Shown: piece by piece, positions 33,713 to 51,980 of the stretch
Layout of the letters: each line of letters opens with the position of its first letter
How positions within the stretch are numbered: position 1 is the first letter of the stretch
Origin: Lingula anatina
Taxonomy: Eukaryota > Brachiopoda > Lingulata > Lingulida > Lingulidae
Assembly (NCBI RefSeq): GCF_001039355.2
Contig: NW_019773947.1
Span: 140,043-204,042 of the forward strand
Length of the DNA: 64,000 nucleotides
Reading direction: 5' to 3'
The notes under the pieces: generated by a model
What the model was told of the DNA's origin: nothing
Databases searched by the model: none
Seen by the model: only the letters and a program-made list of their open reading frames with translations
Program-made: the position numbers and the translations under genes

Positions 33713-36700
33713 ATGGCAAGTTGTGAAGATCTTTTTAGTGCTTTCTGTGGATTTGTCCTTATATATCTGGAATGTTTTCTTAAAACAGGTAGGGTTTTGA
33801 TGTCGTCTTTCAAACTAGACGATTTTTACTTTTTTTCTTTCTCAATTTCAAAATGAGGTTGTTCAACCAAAATTTCAGTAGTACTGAGCAAAGAGATATG
33901 CTTCTTGTTCACTTAAAGCTTAAATTGTTGTAACGCTTTTGTTATGTTTGCGGCAGGTAATACTGTAATGTTTAAAATCCGTTCAGTTTGTGCAATATTA
34001 CACAATGGCTGACCAAAATTAAGTTGGAGTTTTGTTTTTAAGAGGCTTTCTTTTACCCAACAATGTGTGCTCATTTATTAATAAAGACAAGGGAAGAAAG
34101 AAAGAAGACAAAGGAAGAGAACAAAGAAAATAAACCAAGCGGGATTCAGATGGAAATACCTTATTCATGTAAAAAGTGCATTGATTTAAGATAATAAGAT
34201 TATTAGATTTGAATAGTTTTTCACTTGTTATAGGTAACATTGAAAAAAGTCCTAATTTGCTAGTTACAGCAAGCAGGATGTTTTACCCTGTTTTATTTCT
34301 TGTCACAAACCAGATGTATCTGCATAGATCGAGAGACAAGATAATTGATAGGCCTAATGGAATTTGCATTAAAAGGACTAGATAAAGGAATGCAACTGGG
34401 TTTTGTGACTCTCGCTGAAATTAACCTTGCGTACCCATCCCCTACGAAAAGCTGTTACTAATATTCATAAGCTTTAGTAGTTGCCTAACCTAACCTAAAT
34501 TAAACTACGGCCGACCTGAATTAAGCAACACCTATCCAGGTCTGGCACTCTGATGGTCATAGCCTGACGTCAAGTCTATAATGAAACCCTTTTCAATGTT
34601 GCTGTGTCATTTCTGATATTAGTAGGAAATGTACACTTTCCTCAAAGACACGCTTCTTGTACACTTGCGTATGAAGTCCTGACAACGTTCATTTGGGTCC
34701 ATACTATTGATATTGTCTTTATGCTGTGACCTAAGGATCCAGTATACTGAAACGTTATTACTGGATCCTAGTGTGACCCGACAAAAATGATGCTCTGCAA
34801 TTTCAAAGGAAAATGCCAACTATAACGTATTTCTTGTTATCTCGGTCGTAGCACATTGAATTCAAATGATTCAAGATAATGTCAATAATATAACTTAAGA
34901 ATTCTTAGCTTGAATCTTGTAGCGTTCTCATAATTAATCACCAGGTTTTATCTCTACTTAGTTCTCCCGCGGGACGCTTTATCAAGCAGTAGACGATCTC
35001 GAATTGATCGTTAACCGAGCATAACTGACTGATATTAATTGTTGTCGTGTGTCTTTTAATTTTTTGTCAGGAAAGACGCGTGAGCAATTGTTTTGGTCAT
35101 CATGAAAAAATGTCTGTTAACTGCTTAAAATGACCCCAGCTTTTCTAAACGCCATAACCTACTGTCTCAATTCCCAAATGCGCTGCAACCTACAGCCTGA
35201 TCAGAACATGACGTGTTCTCACAGTTCGCAGAAAACAATCAGATATGGCAGCTCTGCTATCTGCCATCGGAATGATCGAGATAGAGGGTTGTAAAAATTA
35301 TAAAAGCACATATATAACATAAATTGATACATGTCGATATTTGGTTTTATATCATGTTCATACTTTCATCGAATGGTCTCTCCGAATTCACTTTTGCCCG
35401 AAACCAACCAGCGCTTTATTCAATGGCGTTCTTCCATCTTCTGAAATTACATTATGGCAACAAAAATCTTTATTCTTGTTATGGATAGTAGAAAAAAAGG
35501 TATATTTAATATAAACCAAGCCAGTTCAAGGACGGGTACAGAAGATCAGAAATCTCTTGAAAGATGCATCGTAGGCATAGTGGATAATTTGATTTCTGAA
35601 TGGACGTTGGAAGATTATCAGCCCGAATGGAAGGCTGTCAACAACCTGGATATCTGGAGCCGGCACTGATATTTACGTGTCTTATTGTTCTTGACATCCA
35701 CTCTATATAATTCTTGGATGTGTTCCAACCTGCAAATGGAGACATTCTTCAAGGCCAGAAACGCGCAAATACCAATTATTCTGATTATTACTGCATTCTA
35801 TGACATGCGTTATTTTCAGGCCAAATTATTATTAATAAAAATTACTTTCAGTAAACGAAATGTAACGGATAATTAAGATTCGGTATAACACGTCCGTATT
35901 AATTTATTAAGTATAAGTTGATGAGACCACTTGTATTGAAGCTTGATGAGACTGTATGTATGAAATCTTGAATCTTGATTAAAGATTCACTTTGTCAAAT
36001 TATGTTTCAACAATGTCATTTGCTTCAACAAAGAACATTTGGTCACTGTAAAGATTGCAATGAAAACCGTAGATTTATGTGATTGATACATTTATCTGTG
36101 CCAAAGACTTGGAACCATTCCACTGACCTCCCTCAGTTGGTGATAGAAAGCAAAACACCATATGTCACCAAGTCTTGCTTCGTGATTATCATATAAAGTA
36201 TTTCTTACACTAATCTAAAACAATAAATAAACCTTGTAATCCCTGCACAGTGGCGAATGGTGTAAGTTTTTTGCAAGGTTCATATCGAAAGACTATTTGT
36301 TCAAACTCCGATAAAAAAAGTTTTGATTAATATTATCATCGCAAGCAAGATTAACAAAATAATCCAACTGTGACGGCCCAGGAATCAGTCTTATCAGTAT
36401 GTTCGGCTACAATTGGAGAATCGCATTCAGAATACAGGACGCAGAAGTTATGTTCCATATACCTTCAATGTCAATTCTTGTCTTGCATAAATTAGCATCG
36501 TACACTCTGTATTCTTTGTCTTGGTTTGCCAGTTCATAGAAATAAAGCGCTTTCCGTTCATATTGCCCTTTAATTTTTTCGTTTTTTATATCAAAGCAAA
36601 TGTAAAAAGGTAAAATTGTTGCAGTACAGCGATTTATTATTTTTTTTCTTTCAGTGGAAGCCAAAGGTGGAGCATCCGCCGCAGCAGGGGGAACTGTTGC

Positions 36701-36854
36701 AAGAAACCAGAATAACGGGGTGAGTGGCTCTCAAGAGGACGACCAGGGACTCACCGTCATTATCCTATGCGTTCTCGGCGGCGTCGTCGGGTTCCTTGTA
36801 CTTGTAGCAGTTATGTGGTTCTGCGCGAGGAGGGTGCTGAAAAACAGTTCTTAA
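33713..36854 (+). CDS. Small single-pass membrane protein, two exons, unrecognised
   Basis: Exon 1 is 33713-33788 (ATG, donor CAG|GTAGGG). Exon 2 is 36655-36854 (acceptor TTTCTTTCAG, stop TAA). They join in phase to 91 residues. Residues 1-28 are hydrophobic (LFSAFCGFVLIYL) and look like a signal peptide. Residues about 29-56 are Gly/Ala/Asn/Gln-rich and polar. LTVIILCVLGGVVGFLVLVA is a clear membrane helix with a GGxxG stretch, followed by the short basic tail RRVLKNSS. AATAAA lies 19 bp after the stop, so the 3' end is short. I do not recognise a family. Type I topology is inferred. A middle exon in the 2.9-kb intron is not excluded. Confidence 0.6.
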
Positions 36855-36872
36855 ACCGTTACCATATCTGAA

Positions 36873-36878
36873 AATAAA
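36873..36878 (+). terminator. AATAAA poly(A) signal
   Basis: A canonical hexamer lies 19 bp after the stop of the small membrane-protein gene and supports that exon as a real 3' end. Confidence 0.55.
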
Positions 36879-39719
36879 ATGGTTCTTCTTATCAATTATC
36901 AAAGTTTGATTTGAAACCACATCTTCCATTACGGAGTGTCTCATGGGAATGTGGTAGGCCTACCGGCCGGTGCAAACTTCATTGATTTTCTTAGAAAAAA
37001 GTCTTTTCTGGCAAAATGGATTTAATTGGGATGCAGCCAGTAAGGTATGCACAAAGGAAACAACAAGATAACACTTCGGCGTAATAGTCCAAGAGTTCAA
37101 AGAGACGACCAATGGAGCGCCCACTTCGATAACTTTTTGCCAGACAGTCACTACAGACAAGGAGAGACATTGATTGTTTCCTGTACTTTTTCTATTAAAA
37201 TATGTTTATCAAGCTTGGTTTGTAGGACTGTTGTCGCTATCCTAATAAGAATGTCACAAAATATTACTTAAGAGAAACAAACGTGAATGCCGCAAGTAAG
37301 TATATTCCATTATATGGAATATTTAAGCTATTTATATCTTGTTTTATCTTGATAATAATTGTATTTTTCTTCTTCTTGTACTTAATTAATATGAATTACA
37401 CTTATGCCCACACACACATGAGATTCAAGGGATTCATATCTCATAAAACATTCCCTAAAATAGTTTTGAATATTATATGTATCATGATAAATTTAATATT
37501 TTACGGAAACCTCATTGAGAAATTCTACCAACAGAAGATCGTTACAAACGATTACAAATCGTTACTCTGTCTGCTATATGTGTACAACATCCTTTGTTTC
37601 TAAATATTTTCATCGCCCCATTTTAACCCTGATTTTTTTTTTTTTTTTTTTTTTGTACTGGGGTGGTTGAAAAAATTTTTCTTTGTTAAAACATTTTAAA
37701 ATATATCCTTTATAGCGTTTTGTTAGAACCAAAATATTATGATTCTTATCAATTGTGATGTGTGCTTCCTCAATGAAGGGAATCTTAAGTAACGTGATAA
37801 TTCTTTATTAATTTCTTAAAATGAACGATTCAATAAAATTTTCAAAAATTCAATATATATATATTTTAAATTTACTCTTTTTCGGTGAAATGGTCATTAC
37901 GAGGGCGCAGAGTACATACGTGTCATATTACTGTACTGAAACTTGGGGCATTGTAGAGAGTAAAAGAAAAAAAAATCCTCAAAGTTATTACCTGTAACAT
38001 GGCTTTTGAAGCACTAAGTATTTTATTACAGGAAATTAAAAATTCAGACAATATAAATCATACGAATAGTCTCTTCAGGAATCTACGTCTAGGAGCGATT
38101 TATGAGACTGAAGATATCTCTCACAAAAACGACCTAGTCACATAAATATGAGGGAAGACAAAATCATGGGCAGGGTATGCTGTTGATCCTGAACCCAAAG
38201 GGAATAGGTTTAAAATTAATCAAACGATTTCGTGGAGAGCTAATCAAGTTTCTCTGCAACTGAATACAACCCAGCATCAACTTTCAGTATAAACTATAGC
38301 GCGTGCTGGTTTTCTGTGGCGTCAGCTGAATGTAGACGCAACCAAATCTGGCATAAAACATTTGAAATGTCCTCATTCGAGTTATTTATAAAGCAACCGA
38401 AGTCTCAAATTTTATACAAGTTTTATTTACATCCATTTTTAATGCAATATACATGTTAATTATGACAGAATAAAGAATGTAAACAACACCTTGAAAAAGA
38501 AGTCTCATAATGTAAGACTTTCCCTACTTGATAATTTGACAATATTTATATTATTAATGTATAAATATTTGAAAGACCTGGAAACCAGGGTATTTTATAT
38601 AGATCTCTGCTATTATCATGTTAAGAATATAAAACCAAATCACTTGAAATGCATCAATCCATCTTGAAATTTATAACTGTAAAAAATAATATTGGCAAAT
38701 GTGACCTTATCAAAAGGGGGGGGGGGGGGTAAAGTCTTTCAAATGCAAGACAAATACTCAGAGTGCGGATCTCTTCCTATTATAATTCATAAATGCATTT
38801 ATTAAATATCAGGGTATTTCCACAAAAACTCAATGTTCAACTTAATGGCATTAACCAAAGCTTGAAAGCTTGTCAATTGTCACTTTTCTCAAGCCTTTCC
38901 TTTGAAACATCAGAATCATACTTTCATCCACTGTACACGTCATTGATCACAAGTACACATTAATAACCTAAACATGTTTAAGACAGGTTGATCATCATTG
39001 CAAGCGGAACATCCATTTTGCAGTACGAAAAAAAAATCAATAACTCTAAGCCCTAGAAGAAAACTGCTTAGACCCATGCTGACTTACAGAACTTCATGAT
39101 GAATTACTCAAAATGTGATGTACATAGCATTTATTAATGAACAATAATTCCCTAAAACTACGAGAGCTTATATGCTTATCCCAAACATTTCAGAAAACAA
39201 GCAGCTTTGCAAATTCCCCCCACTGTCCATTATTCAAAATTTACTGTTTAAACTTTCACACAAACAATTCGTCTACAAATGACTTTATGCAAGCCCCTAC
39301 AACATGAATTTACATGTTCAAATGAACAAGGGTGCAGTCTGCAGTTTCTGGTGAAAAACAACCAGGATTAAAACACTAATGTGAATCATTATCTACCTAA
39401 GTTTGGCTTGGTAACTTATATTCAAAATCCTTACCTATTCTATGGGGCCACTTTCCATTTTGGCAAGTGCCTGCTGTTTAGCCAAAAGATTTAATCCTGC
39501 AGACACAATTAAGTAACCCATGAGATCACAACCTAATCTAGCAAAAATGACGAAAAGGTCATAAAATCTCAAGACACCTCTGGCATTATAAAACTGTCAT
39601 CCAGCTGAAATAAACTGCATCCATTAAGCTCAGTTTTTAATTTCTCAACTTCATATTTAATGATAAGCACTGGATTCTGACACCAAAAAAGCTTTTTCCC
39701 CAATTTAGGTGCGCTGTTC
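36879..39719. other. Intergenic region between convergent genes
   Basis: No coding sequence was recognised. T-runs (37,631) and a G-run (38,716) are present. The right part is presumably 3' UTR or downstream DNA of PLK1, which is transcribed towards it. Confidence 0.5.
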
Positions 39720-45569
<5,850 letters not shown>

Positions 45570-45873
45570 GTTGATGAAATATTTCGACTTACAAACTTGT
45601 AAAAAATAAAGGGTAAAATAGTCTGACAAATCCCTCGTTGCATAAGTTTCTTTCTTCTAACAAAGATATCAAATTATTAAATAAGAAATAAAACTGGACA
45701 TCCAAACCCTCTGTTACTTCTGAAATCCCGATTCAAATTTGCCAGTATTCTTTGCCTTTTAAATCCAGGGGCTCTTTGATTGGATGACCCGGTTTTGTTC
45801 GTGCTGATTGGATAAACGTGACCTGCGCAGATTTTCTGCAGATCAGAGGTCACATTACTGAAAGGAGGCCAAC
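45570..45873. promoter_or_regulatory. Bidirectional PLK1-PINX1 promoter with CCAAT and CHR sites
   Basis: The two start codons are 304 bp apart on opposite strands. Read towards PLK1, two CCAAT boxes (ATTGG on plus at 45,779-45,783 and 45,807-45,811) are spaced 28 bp apart. A TTTGAA cell-cycle homology region lies nearer the gene (45,732-45,737), 41 bp after the proximal CCAAT. Paired NF-Y sites plus a CHR are the known arrangement for G2/M genes such as vertebrate PLK1. Confidence 0.6.
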
Positions 45874-48800
45874 ATGGCGATGCTGGCAGAGCCCCGTCGA
45901 AAACAGAAATACTCTGTTGACCCGAGGGGCTTACAATGGAGCAACGGTAATAGATATAATTTGATTACCAAGTTTGGTTAACTGTGGTTTTTCTAGCAAA
46001 TTGATTTTATTAAATCTTACTTTCCACATGTGTGGTGTTGTGGTGATTATATTTTGGTCTAAACCCACGTGGACTTTTTGTCGTATTCTGCAGTTAACAC
46101 CATCGACTGTCACTTTGATCGGTTAATGAATCCAAAAACTACATATATTATAACGACTTTAGATGACCACGTTAGACTATTGTATTGCAAAAACTGTATC
46201 AAACTTCTCTAACACTAGTCAAGAGAAGTATTAATTTTACATTAGTTTATAGCACGAAAGTACAAATTTAATGTCATCAGTGGGACCATTCAGAATAGAA
46301 GATCTGAGTATCAAATGGTCCAAGACTCAAATATGGCGGACCCTACATGAAAGGAAGACCGCTTAATCCTGTAATGGTCTCTCTGCCTCTCACACTCCTC
46401 CTCATGCATCTGGTTGAATGGAGTCGAGATTTAATTAAGGTGCCTCTGCAGGGACACTGTGTGGAGAGGCATGTGAGAGGCAAAGTGACCATAACAGTAT
46501 TAAGCGGTCTTCCTTTCATGTAGGTCGGCCATATTTAAGTCATGAACCAGTTAGCACTCGAATCTTTTCATACTGAATGACCCCAATGACAATTTTATGA
46601 CTCATGCCATGGTATTCTAAAAGGTGTACCATCAGCGTTTGGACCTGTTCTGTTTTCTATATACATATCCTGCAAATCTACTGCAAATCCTAGAAACTGT
46701 GGAAGTATTTGATTACCAATGTTATTTATTTATTTATTTATTTATTTTTTTTTTTTACGAATGCAGTTATGTGATGACTTTGGTTAATGTCTCAACCATT
46801 CTATGAAATTATTAGATGCACAGCTGTGAAATAAAGCATAAAGTATGATCATTTGTTTGAAAATAGCATGAGTAAAAAAAGATAAATATCATAAAATTAA
46901 ATAGCAACCATAAATAACTCAATTATTAAATGTTGTGTTGCATTGGTATTTGATTTATTTATCAATAAATTGCAGATGAAAGCAAATTTGGACAGAAAAT
47001 GTTAGAGAAAATGGGCTGGCAAAAAGGGAAAGGTTTAGGAGCTAATGAGAGTGGGATAACAGAGCATGTGAAAGTCAACCTGAAGTCGGATAATAAAGGT
47101 ATATTTCAAACTTTTTACTGTAATAATTATGATACATGTGAGCACATAATTTAAGCATATGTTTTTAAATATTTCTATTCAAACATTTTATGTTACACCA
47201 TAACAGTTTTTTCTCACAATTTAAACTTAAAATAATTTCAATATGCCTTTATACACCAGGTGTTGGTTGCACTAAAAAGCATGCAGACAATTGGATAGCT
47301 CATCAGGATGATTTTGCCGCTTTATTGGACAACCTCAATCAAAGCCATGGGGTTGCAACGACTAATGACAATGACTCGAGCAGTGCTAAAAGCCTTGCTG
47401 AAAAGTCTAAATCATCAAAAGCCAGAGTACAGTGAGTTTTTTTATTTTATTATATTATAGTATATTCCTAAATCTGATGATGATACAATAGAGGCTTAAG
47501 CCTAGGTCCCAACCGAACGTACGGGCTACTATGTGTGGTCTACAACCAAAATAATGGGGAAAACACAGGAGTTGTTTTGTAAGGAGCACGTAATCGTGCG
47601 ACTTTTGGAGGACGCGAACAGCATGTAGAAACTTAATGATATGATCAACTCGTTGCAATCACCAATTACTTGATTCCTTCCCTGCGATCTAGCCTAGCCA
47701 GACGCAAGGAACCTAAAAAACTGTGCGTCCAAAACGTAGTTGGGACCTAGGCTTTAATAATCTTAGTCACATGATCATTAAAATCACAAAGTCTGAACAA
47801 AGGTTAATTATGTCTCAGCTGTGATAGCTTTGATATAAGTGAAAATAACTTCAGCCATGCATTAACATTTAAACTAATTCCTCAAAATAATTTCAATGGA
47901 CTTTCAGTAGAACTTAAACAGTTTCTGTCCTGGCTTCAAATTCAAATGGTGTAAGGAGATAACTGGAGAAAGATAGCAAAAAATTATTTTCATATGTTAA
48001 CTATTCCCAATGGAAGTTTAAAATAGTGAATCAGTTTTAATTAGACACCACAACACCTCATATTGTTGTAAGAAATATTGCCAATGAGTTCATGCTTTAT
48101 CTGATGTGAACATGGTCAAAGTTGGACATCCCGTGCCGCAGTTAGTACTTGTAAGATTGTACCCAAACGAGAGACCAATAGAATAGTAATTATTACTTTA
48201 TTTGCTTGATAAATACCCTATTTAGACAAAAAAATTAATTGAAGAAAATTCAAATTGTTTGTGCATGTTACATTTGTCAACACTGTTATTTGTAACCATT
48301 TCACAACTTCAATGCAGCTACCACCGCTTTACAAAAGGCAAAGACCTGTCATTAGCTAAAACAGAGGACTTGGATAGTATTTTTGGGAAAAAGAAAAGCA
48401 AGTCTGCACCAGTCACTCCGCAGAACAGGTCTGAAGTAAGTGCATGTGTAATATTTTGGGTTTATTATATGTAAATCAATGTTCTTTACTGGAAATACTT
48501 GGGAAAACAAAATAGTTTTTATAGAAAATAAAGATTCTTGAGAAGGTCATTAAAAATCACTGAAATTTTACTTGAAAACCAGTGTGAAAATTCCAATATT
48601 TTTTCAATCATAAGGTATTTTTTACTTTTTGGTTTATTTATTTTATTTTATTTTTTAATTAATTTTTTGATAACTGAAGTTTCAGTCCTTATAACACAAT
48701 ATTTTCCTGGATGATAAGTATGCATGGAAACTTTCAGGTAAATTCTGATGCAGAGAGCACCAACTCTGATCCAGCCAGCAATGAAGCAAAACATGGAATT

Positions 48801-49526
48801 ATTACATACACTAGCAGTAAAAATGTGCAGGATTACTTTGCTCAGAAGATGGCTGAAGTTGCAAAATACAGACAAGGACATAAAGATTTAGATGAATCAC
48901 AAGATGGTTTAAAGAACCCTGGATTTGGATTTAGTCAGGTAGAAGAATCTGTTAATTGCCCTGGATTTGGTTTGAATCAGCCAAATATAAAAGAAGATGT
49001 AAAAATTAATTCACAAGAAGGAAATGGCCAACCTTTGCTGGCTGAAACTGACATAGTTGAAAAGAGTTTGAAGAGAAAGAAAAGCAAAAAGAAAAAGAAA
49101 GCAAAAATGGCAGATGACGAATTGGAACAGGATAAGCTTCCCAAGAAGAGAGACAAAAACCGAGTGAGGGGGGTAGAGAAATGGAGTACCTCAGTTGAAG
49201 TTAATCCTGACAAACCTGAAAGTTTCCCCGATGATAATCTTGAAGTGAAATTAGAAATAGACATTGTAAATGAATATTGCACTAAGTCAAACAACGAAGA
49301 GGAAAAAGAGCTGAAGAAAAGGAAAAAGAAATGCAAAAAGAGAAAAAAGGAAGTAGTACAAAATTTAGATGAATTGGAGTTATTGTGTAAAAGTGATGAA
49401 ATTGATGTGGAAAAAAAACTTGATTTTGGATTTCCAGGTAGTAATCTGGATGAAATACCAGGATATGGTCATATTCCAACTGCCAGTTTAAAAGGAAGAA
49501 AGAAAAAAAGGAAACGAAAGAACTAA
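45874..49526 (+). CDS. PINX1: PINX1, G-patch telomerase inhibitor and nucleolar protein, five exons
   Basis: Exons 45874-45946, 46976-47098, 47260-47431, 48318-48435 and 48738-49526 join in phase to 425 codons (424 residues; human 328). The N-terminus MAMLAEPRRKQKYSVDPRG is typical of the family. The G-patch follows (KFGQKMLEKMGWQKGKGLGANESG), then DNWIAHQDDF, and HRFTKGKDLS with IFGKKKS. The last exon has DYFAQKMAEV and a long acidic and Lys-rich tail ending KKKRKRKN, probably a nucleolar signal. Known members bind TRF1 and telomerase and assist the DHX15-type helicase in rRNA and snoRNA processing. The tail repeats PGFG-like words (NPGFGFSQ, CPGFGLNQ). The extra length is in the tail. Confidence 0.95.
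46272..46591. mobile_element. 320-bp MITE in PINX1 intron 1
   Basis: Long inverted ends run from TGTCATCAGTGGGACCATTC to GAATGACCCCAATGACA. The inner arms ACATGAAAGGAAGACCGCTTA and their complement are identical. The centre contains GTGAGAGGCA and its inverse. There is no coding capacity. Confidence 0.8.
46702..46829 (+). repeat. Dispersed repeat copy A (PINX1 intron 1)
   Basis: GAAGTATTTGATTACCAATG, a T-rich stretch, ACGAATGCAG(T/C)TATGTGATGACTTTGGTTA and ATTATTAGAT also occur at 51,062-51,171 in the same order and orientation. A (TTTA)n tract inside varies in length between the copies. Confidence 0.8.
47496..47756. mobile_element. 255-bp MITE with TTA target duplication in PINX1 intron 3
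   Basis: Inverted ends AGCCTAGGTCCCAAC (47,499) and GTTGGGACCTAGGCT (47,753) are flanked by TTA on both sides. The termini and size resemble the element at 21,349, so both are likely PIF/Harbinger-like relatives. Confidence 0.8.
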
Positions 49527-50628
49527 CCAGTCCCTTGCACTCCCCCACACCACACCCCCCCCCCCCCCCCCCCACACACACACAAAAAGGATGGAGGGGC
49601 ACAAAATTGAATGACTGATTTTTTAAAAAACTTATGTCACATGAACCATTTATTAAAATATTTGACATTTCTTTAAAGGATCCAGAAACTGAAAGATCAT
49701 GTCTCAATTGACACATTTCATTCTTAGATGCAGTGTTTGTCTGAAACATTTTAGTATATTACATTGAATATTTATGAATAAATGGTTATAACATAAATAA
49801 TAATGACCTGATATTACTCAGATAATTAATAAAACATTGCATCATAGATTCATAAAACAGATATGTAACTCTATGATTAATTGTCATTTGTTGTTTGGTC
49901 ATCAGTTTTGTGATGTTTTTTAATCCAACATCATCAGTAGTGAAAGTTGTTGTCAATGAAATAAACATTTCTTTAATGGAATGTGTACTATAAATATGTC
50001 ATTCATCTTTTCCTAAAGTACCAAAATGGTAACTTTTGAAAGAATTGGTCTATTTAGCTATGCATACAAGACTGTATTAAAATTTTTCTTAGACTCCTAT
50101 ATTTTCGTACCTCCAGAACACCACATTATTTTATGAGACGGCCCTTTTCTTCACTTGACAAGGAAAATATTTGCATCCTTTTTGTAAAAAAAAAAAAAAA
50201 AAAAAGCTTTGTTGTAGGTAAGTTCTTTCATAAACTAATTAGGGTACAGTGTACTGTATGACAAAAGTACGTGATGTATGAAAATAAAAAATTAAGGGCA
50301 ATGTAAACTCTGTATGCTGTCAAAATGTAACTAAATTTGTTTCGCTCGCTACGGAAAAAAAATGGACAAGTCTTCCTAAACAAAAGTACGAATATTACCA
50401 GTGACAATGCCAATCTGTTGAGACAAGGTAAGTTACGAGTAACTGCGCACTGGCGATGCGTCAGTTGAGACTTGTTGGGATCACTGGGCCTTATATATTG
50501 CGTTTGAATATAAATAAGCAAAGAAAGTGCAACGAAAAACTCATCAATAGATTATTATTCAAATAATGACAGTTTTTACGTATCACATAGATCTGTCAAT
50601 CAGCCCAACGTCTAACCAACCGATTTTT

Positions 50629-50680
50629 TGACGTCATGTTTACAGTTTATACAGGTGGAGATTTTCACTCGCACCACGTG
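50629..50680 (+). promoter_or_regulatory. Candidate DHCR7 promoter sites: CRE and E-box
   Basis: A perfect cAMP-response palindrome TGACGTCA (50,629-50,636) and an E-box CACGTG (50,675-50,680) lie just upstream of the inferred first exon. CREB/ATF and bHLH-zip factors of the SREBP/USF type bind such sites in sterol genes. The link to DHCR7 here is inferred from position. Confidence 0.4.
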
Positions 50681-51061
50681 TCGGTCGATATAAATAGAAA
50701 GAAAAATACCAATTTTTATTGAGCTAAGCGGCATCGTACGATGTAGCAGTACATTAAAAGCTGTCTGGCCAGGAGAAAGGGCGTACCGGTGCATATTGGG
50801 CTTATGCAAGGTACGTTTATTTTACTATTAAAAAGGTTTTGTCTGTCAATTTGCAAAATTCATTTCAGAAGAAAATGATCTCGAGTGTGCTGACATGTAT
50901 TGAAATTCTGTCTCCCATTATTTCTGACTTTGTTGCGGCCAGCGAGGCTGCGTGCATCCAGCAGCAGGCAGAACTACAGGTAGACACTGCCGACACTGAG
51001 ACCGGTACGAATACCTGTACTTCTGTATTAGTGCAAGTGCTTACAGTATGCACTCTAACCA

Positions 51062-51171
51062 GAAGTATTTGATTACCAATGTTTTATTTATTTACCTATT
51101 TTTTTACGAATGCAGCTATGTGATGACTTTGGTTATCAAATATTCAATAAAATTATTAGATATACAGCTGT
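51062..51171 (+). repeat. Dispersed repeat copy B
   Basis: Second copy of the repeat in PINX1 intron 1 (46,702-46,829), with a shorter T-rich tract. It lies in the inferred 5' UTR intron of DHCR7. Confidence 0.8.
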
Positions 51172-51980
51172 ATCTAAGTTGCTTGCATATGGTGCATTTG
51201 TCACACAAAGGTCTAGTTATTAATTTTCTTATAGTGAATGGAGATAAGTAGCATTTTTATTTTACTTGTATAAACATATAAAATCAAATGATAGATACAT
51301 TAAGGGAAATGTTATCTTTGCCACAGAGATTCTGTTCATTGAGCAAATAATAAATTTACTTCATATGCGTGTGCCATCACCCTTGTTATGCGGGCTAGGT
51401 GAGTGTGAATAAGTACTAAAAGTAGTGATGCGCAAATGATTGACATGGACACCAATATTTTTTGAAAAAGGCACATGTTATGAATGTTTGTATAATGCAG
51501 TGTAAGAGATAAACCTGGAAACTAAACACCATTGCCTCTAGTCTTGAGTAATTTAAATGTCAGCAGACAATAATCACAAAAAGTTTCAGGTGATTACACC
51601 CAGCTTTTAATGGTGTAGTCTTACAATGCACACCTGTACTTCCTCAGTAAGAGGTCTACCTGGATGGCACAATAATTTTATAGTGCAGGGGCAGCTGCAT
51701 TTTGAAAGGTCATTGGTCTGTTTTTTTTTTTCCTCTCACGCAGGATTTGTTTATCTGCCAGTAGCTCCTACAGAAGATATTAAGGTGGTCATGTCTAAAG
51801 TGATCTTTTATCTCTGATATGATCAAATCTGGGTGGGTATTAATGTATTTTGTGTTGAAACTGTTATGTCATTTTTTAACTCTTAAAATATTGTTACATT
51901 ATTTTTAAATTAACTTTTCTTAGTACGTCTTCTACATTGAGTTGAGTGTATTTTTCCTTACAGTATACTGAGAAGTCACC

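Larger units (their letters stand above)
49527..51963. other. PINX1 3' end and DHCR7 upstream region
   Basis: It contains a poly-C run (49,555-49,572), AATAAA motifs near 49,775 and 49,957 for PINX1, and the DHCR7 promoter and probable 5' UTR intron. A donor at 50,810/50,811 (GCAAG|GTACG) and an acceptor at 51,961-51,963 (TTACAG) would place an untranslated first exon at about 50,700-50,810. Confidence 0.5.

Noticed and set aside
45570-45629. Upstream extension of the PLK1 frame
   Set aside because: It has no ATG (TTG only) and no similarity; ATG at 45,569 fits the family.
48711-48737. Start Met at 48,711 for a 271-aa protein
   Set aside because: This is intron read into the last PINX1 exon; the acceptor at 48,736-48,737 and the upstream exons show the true start at 45,874.
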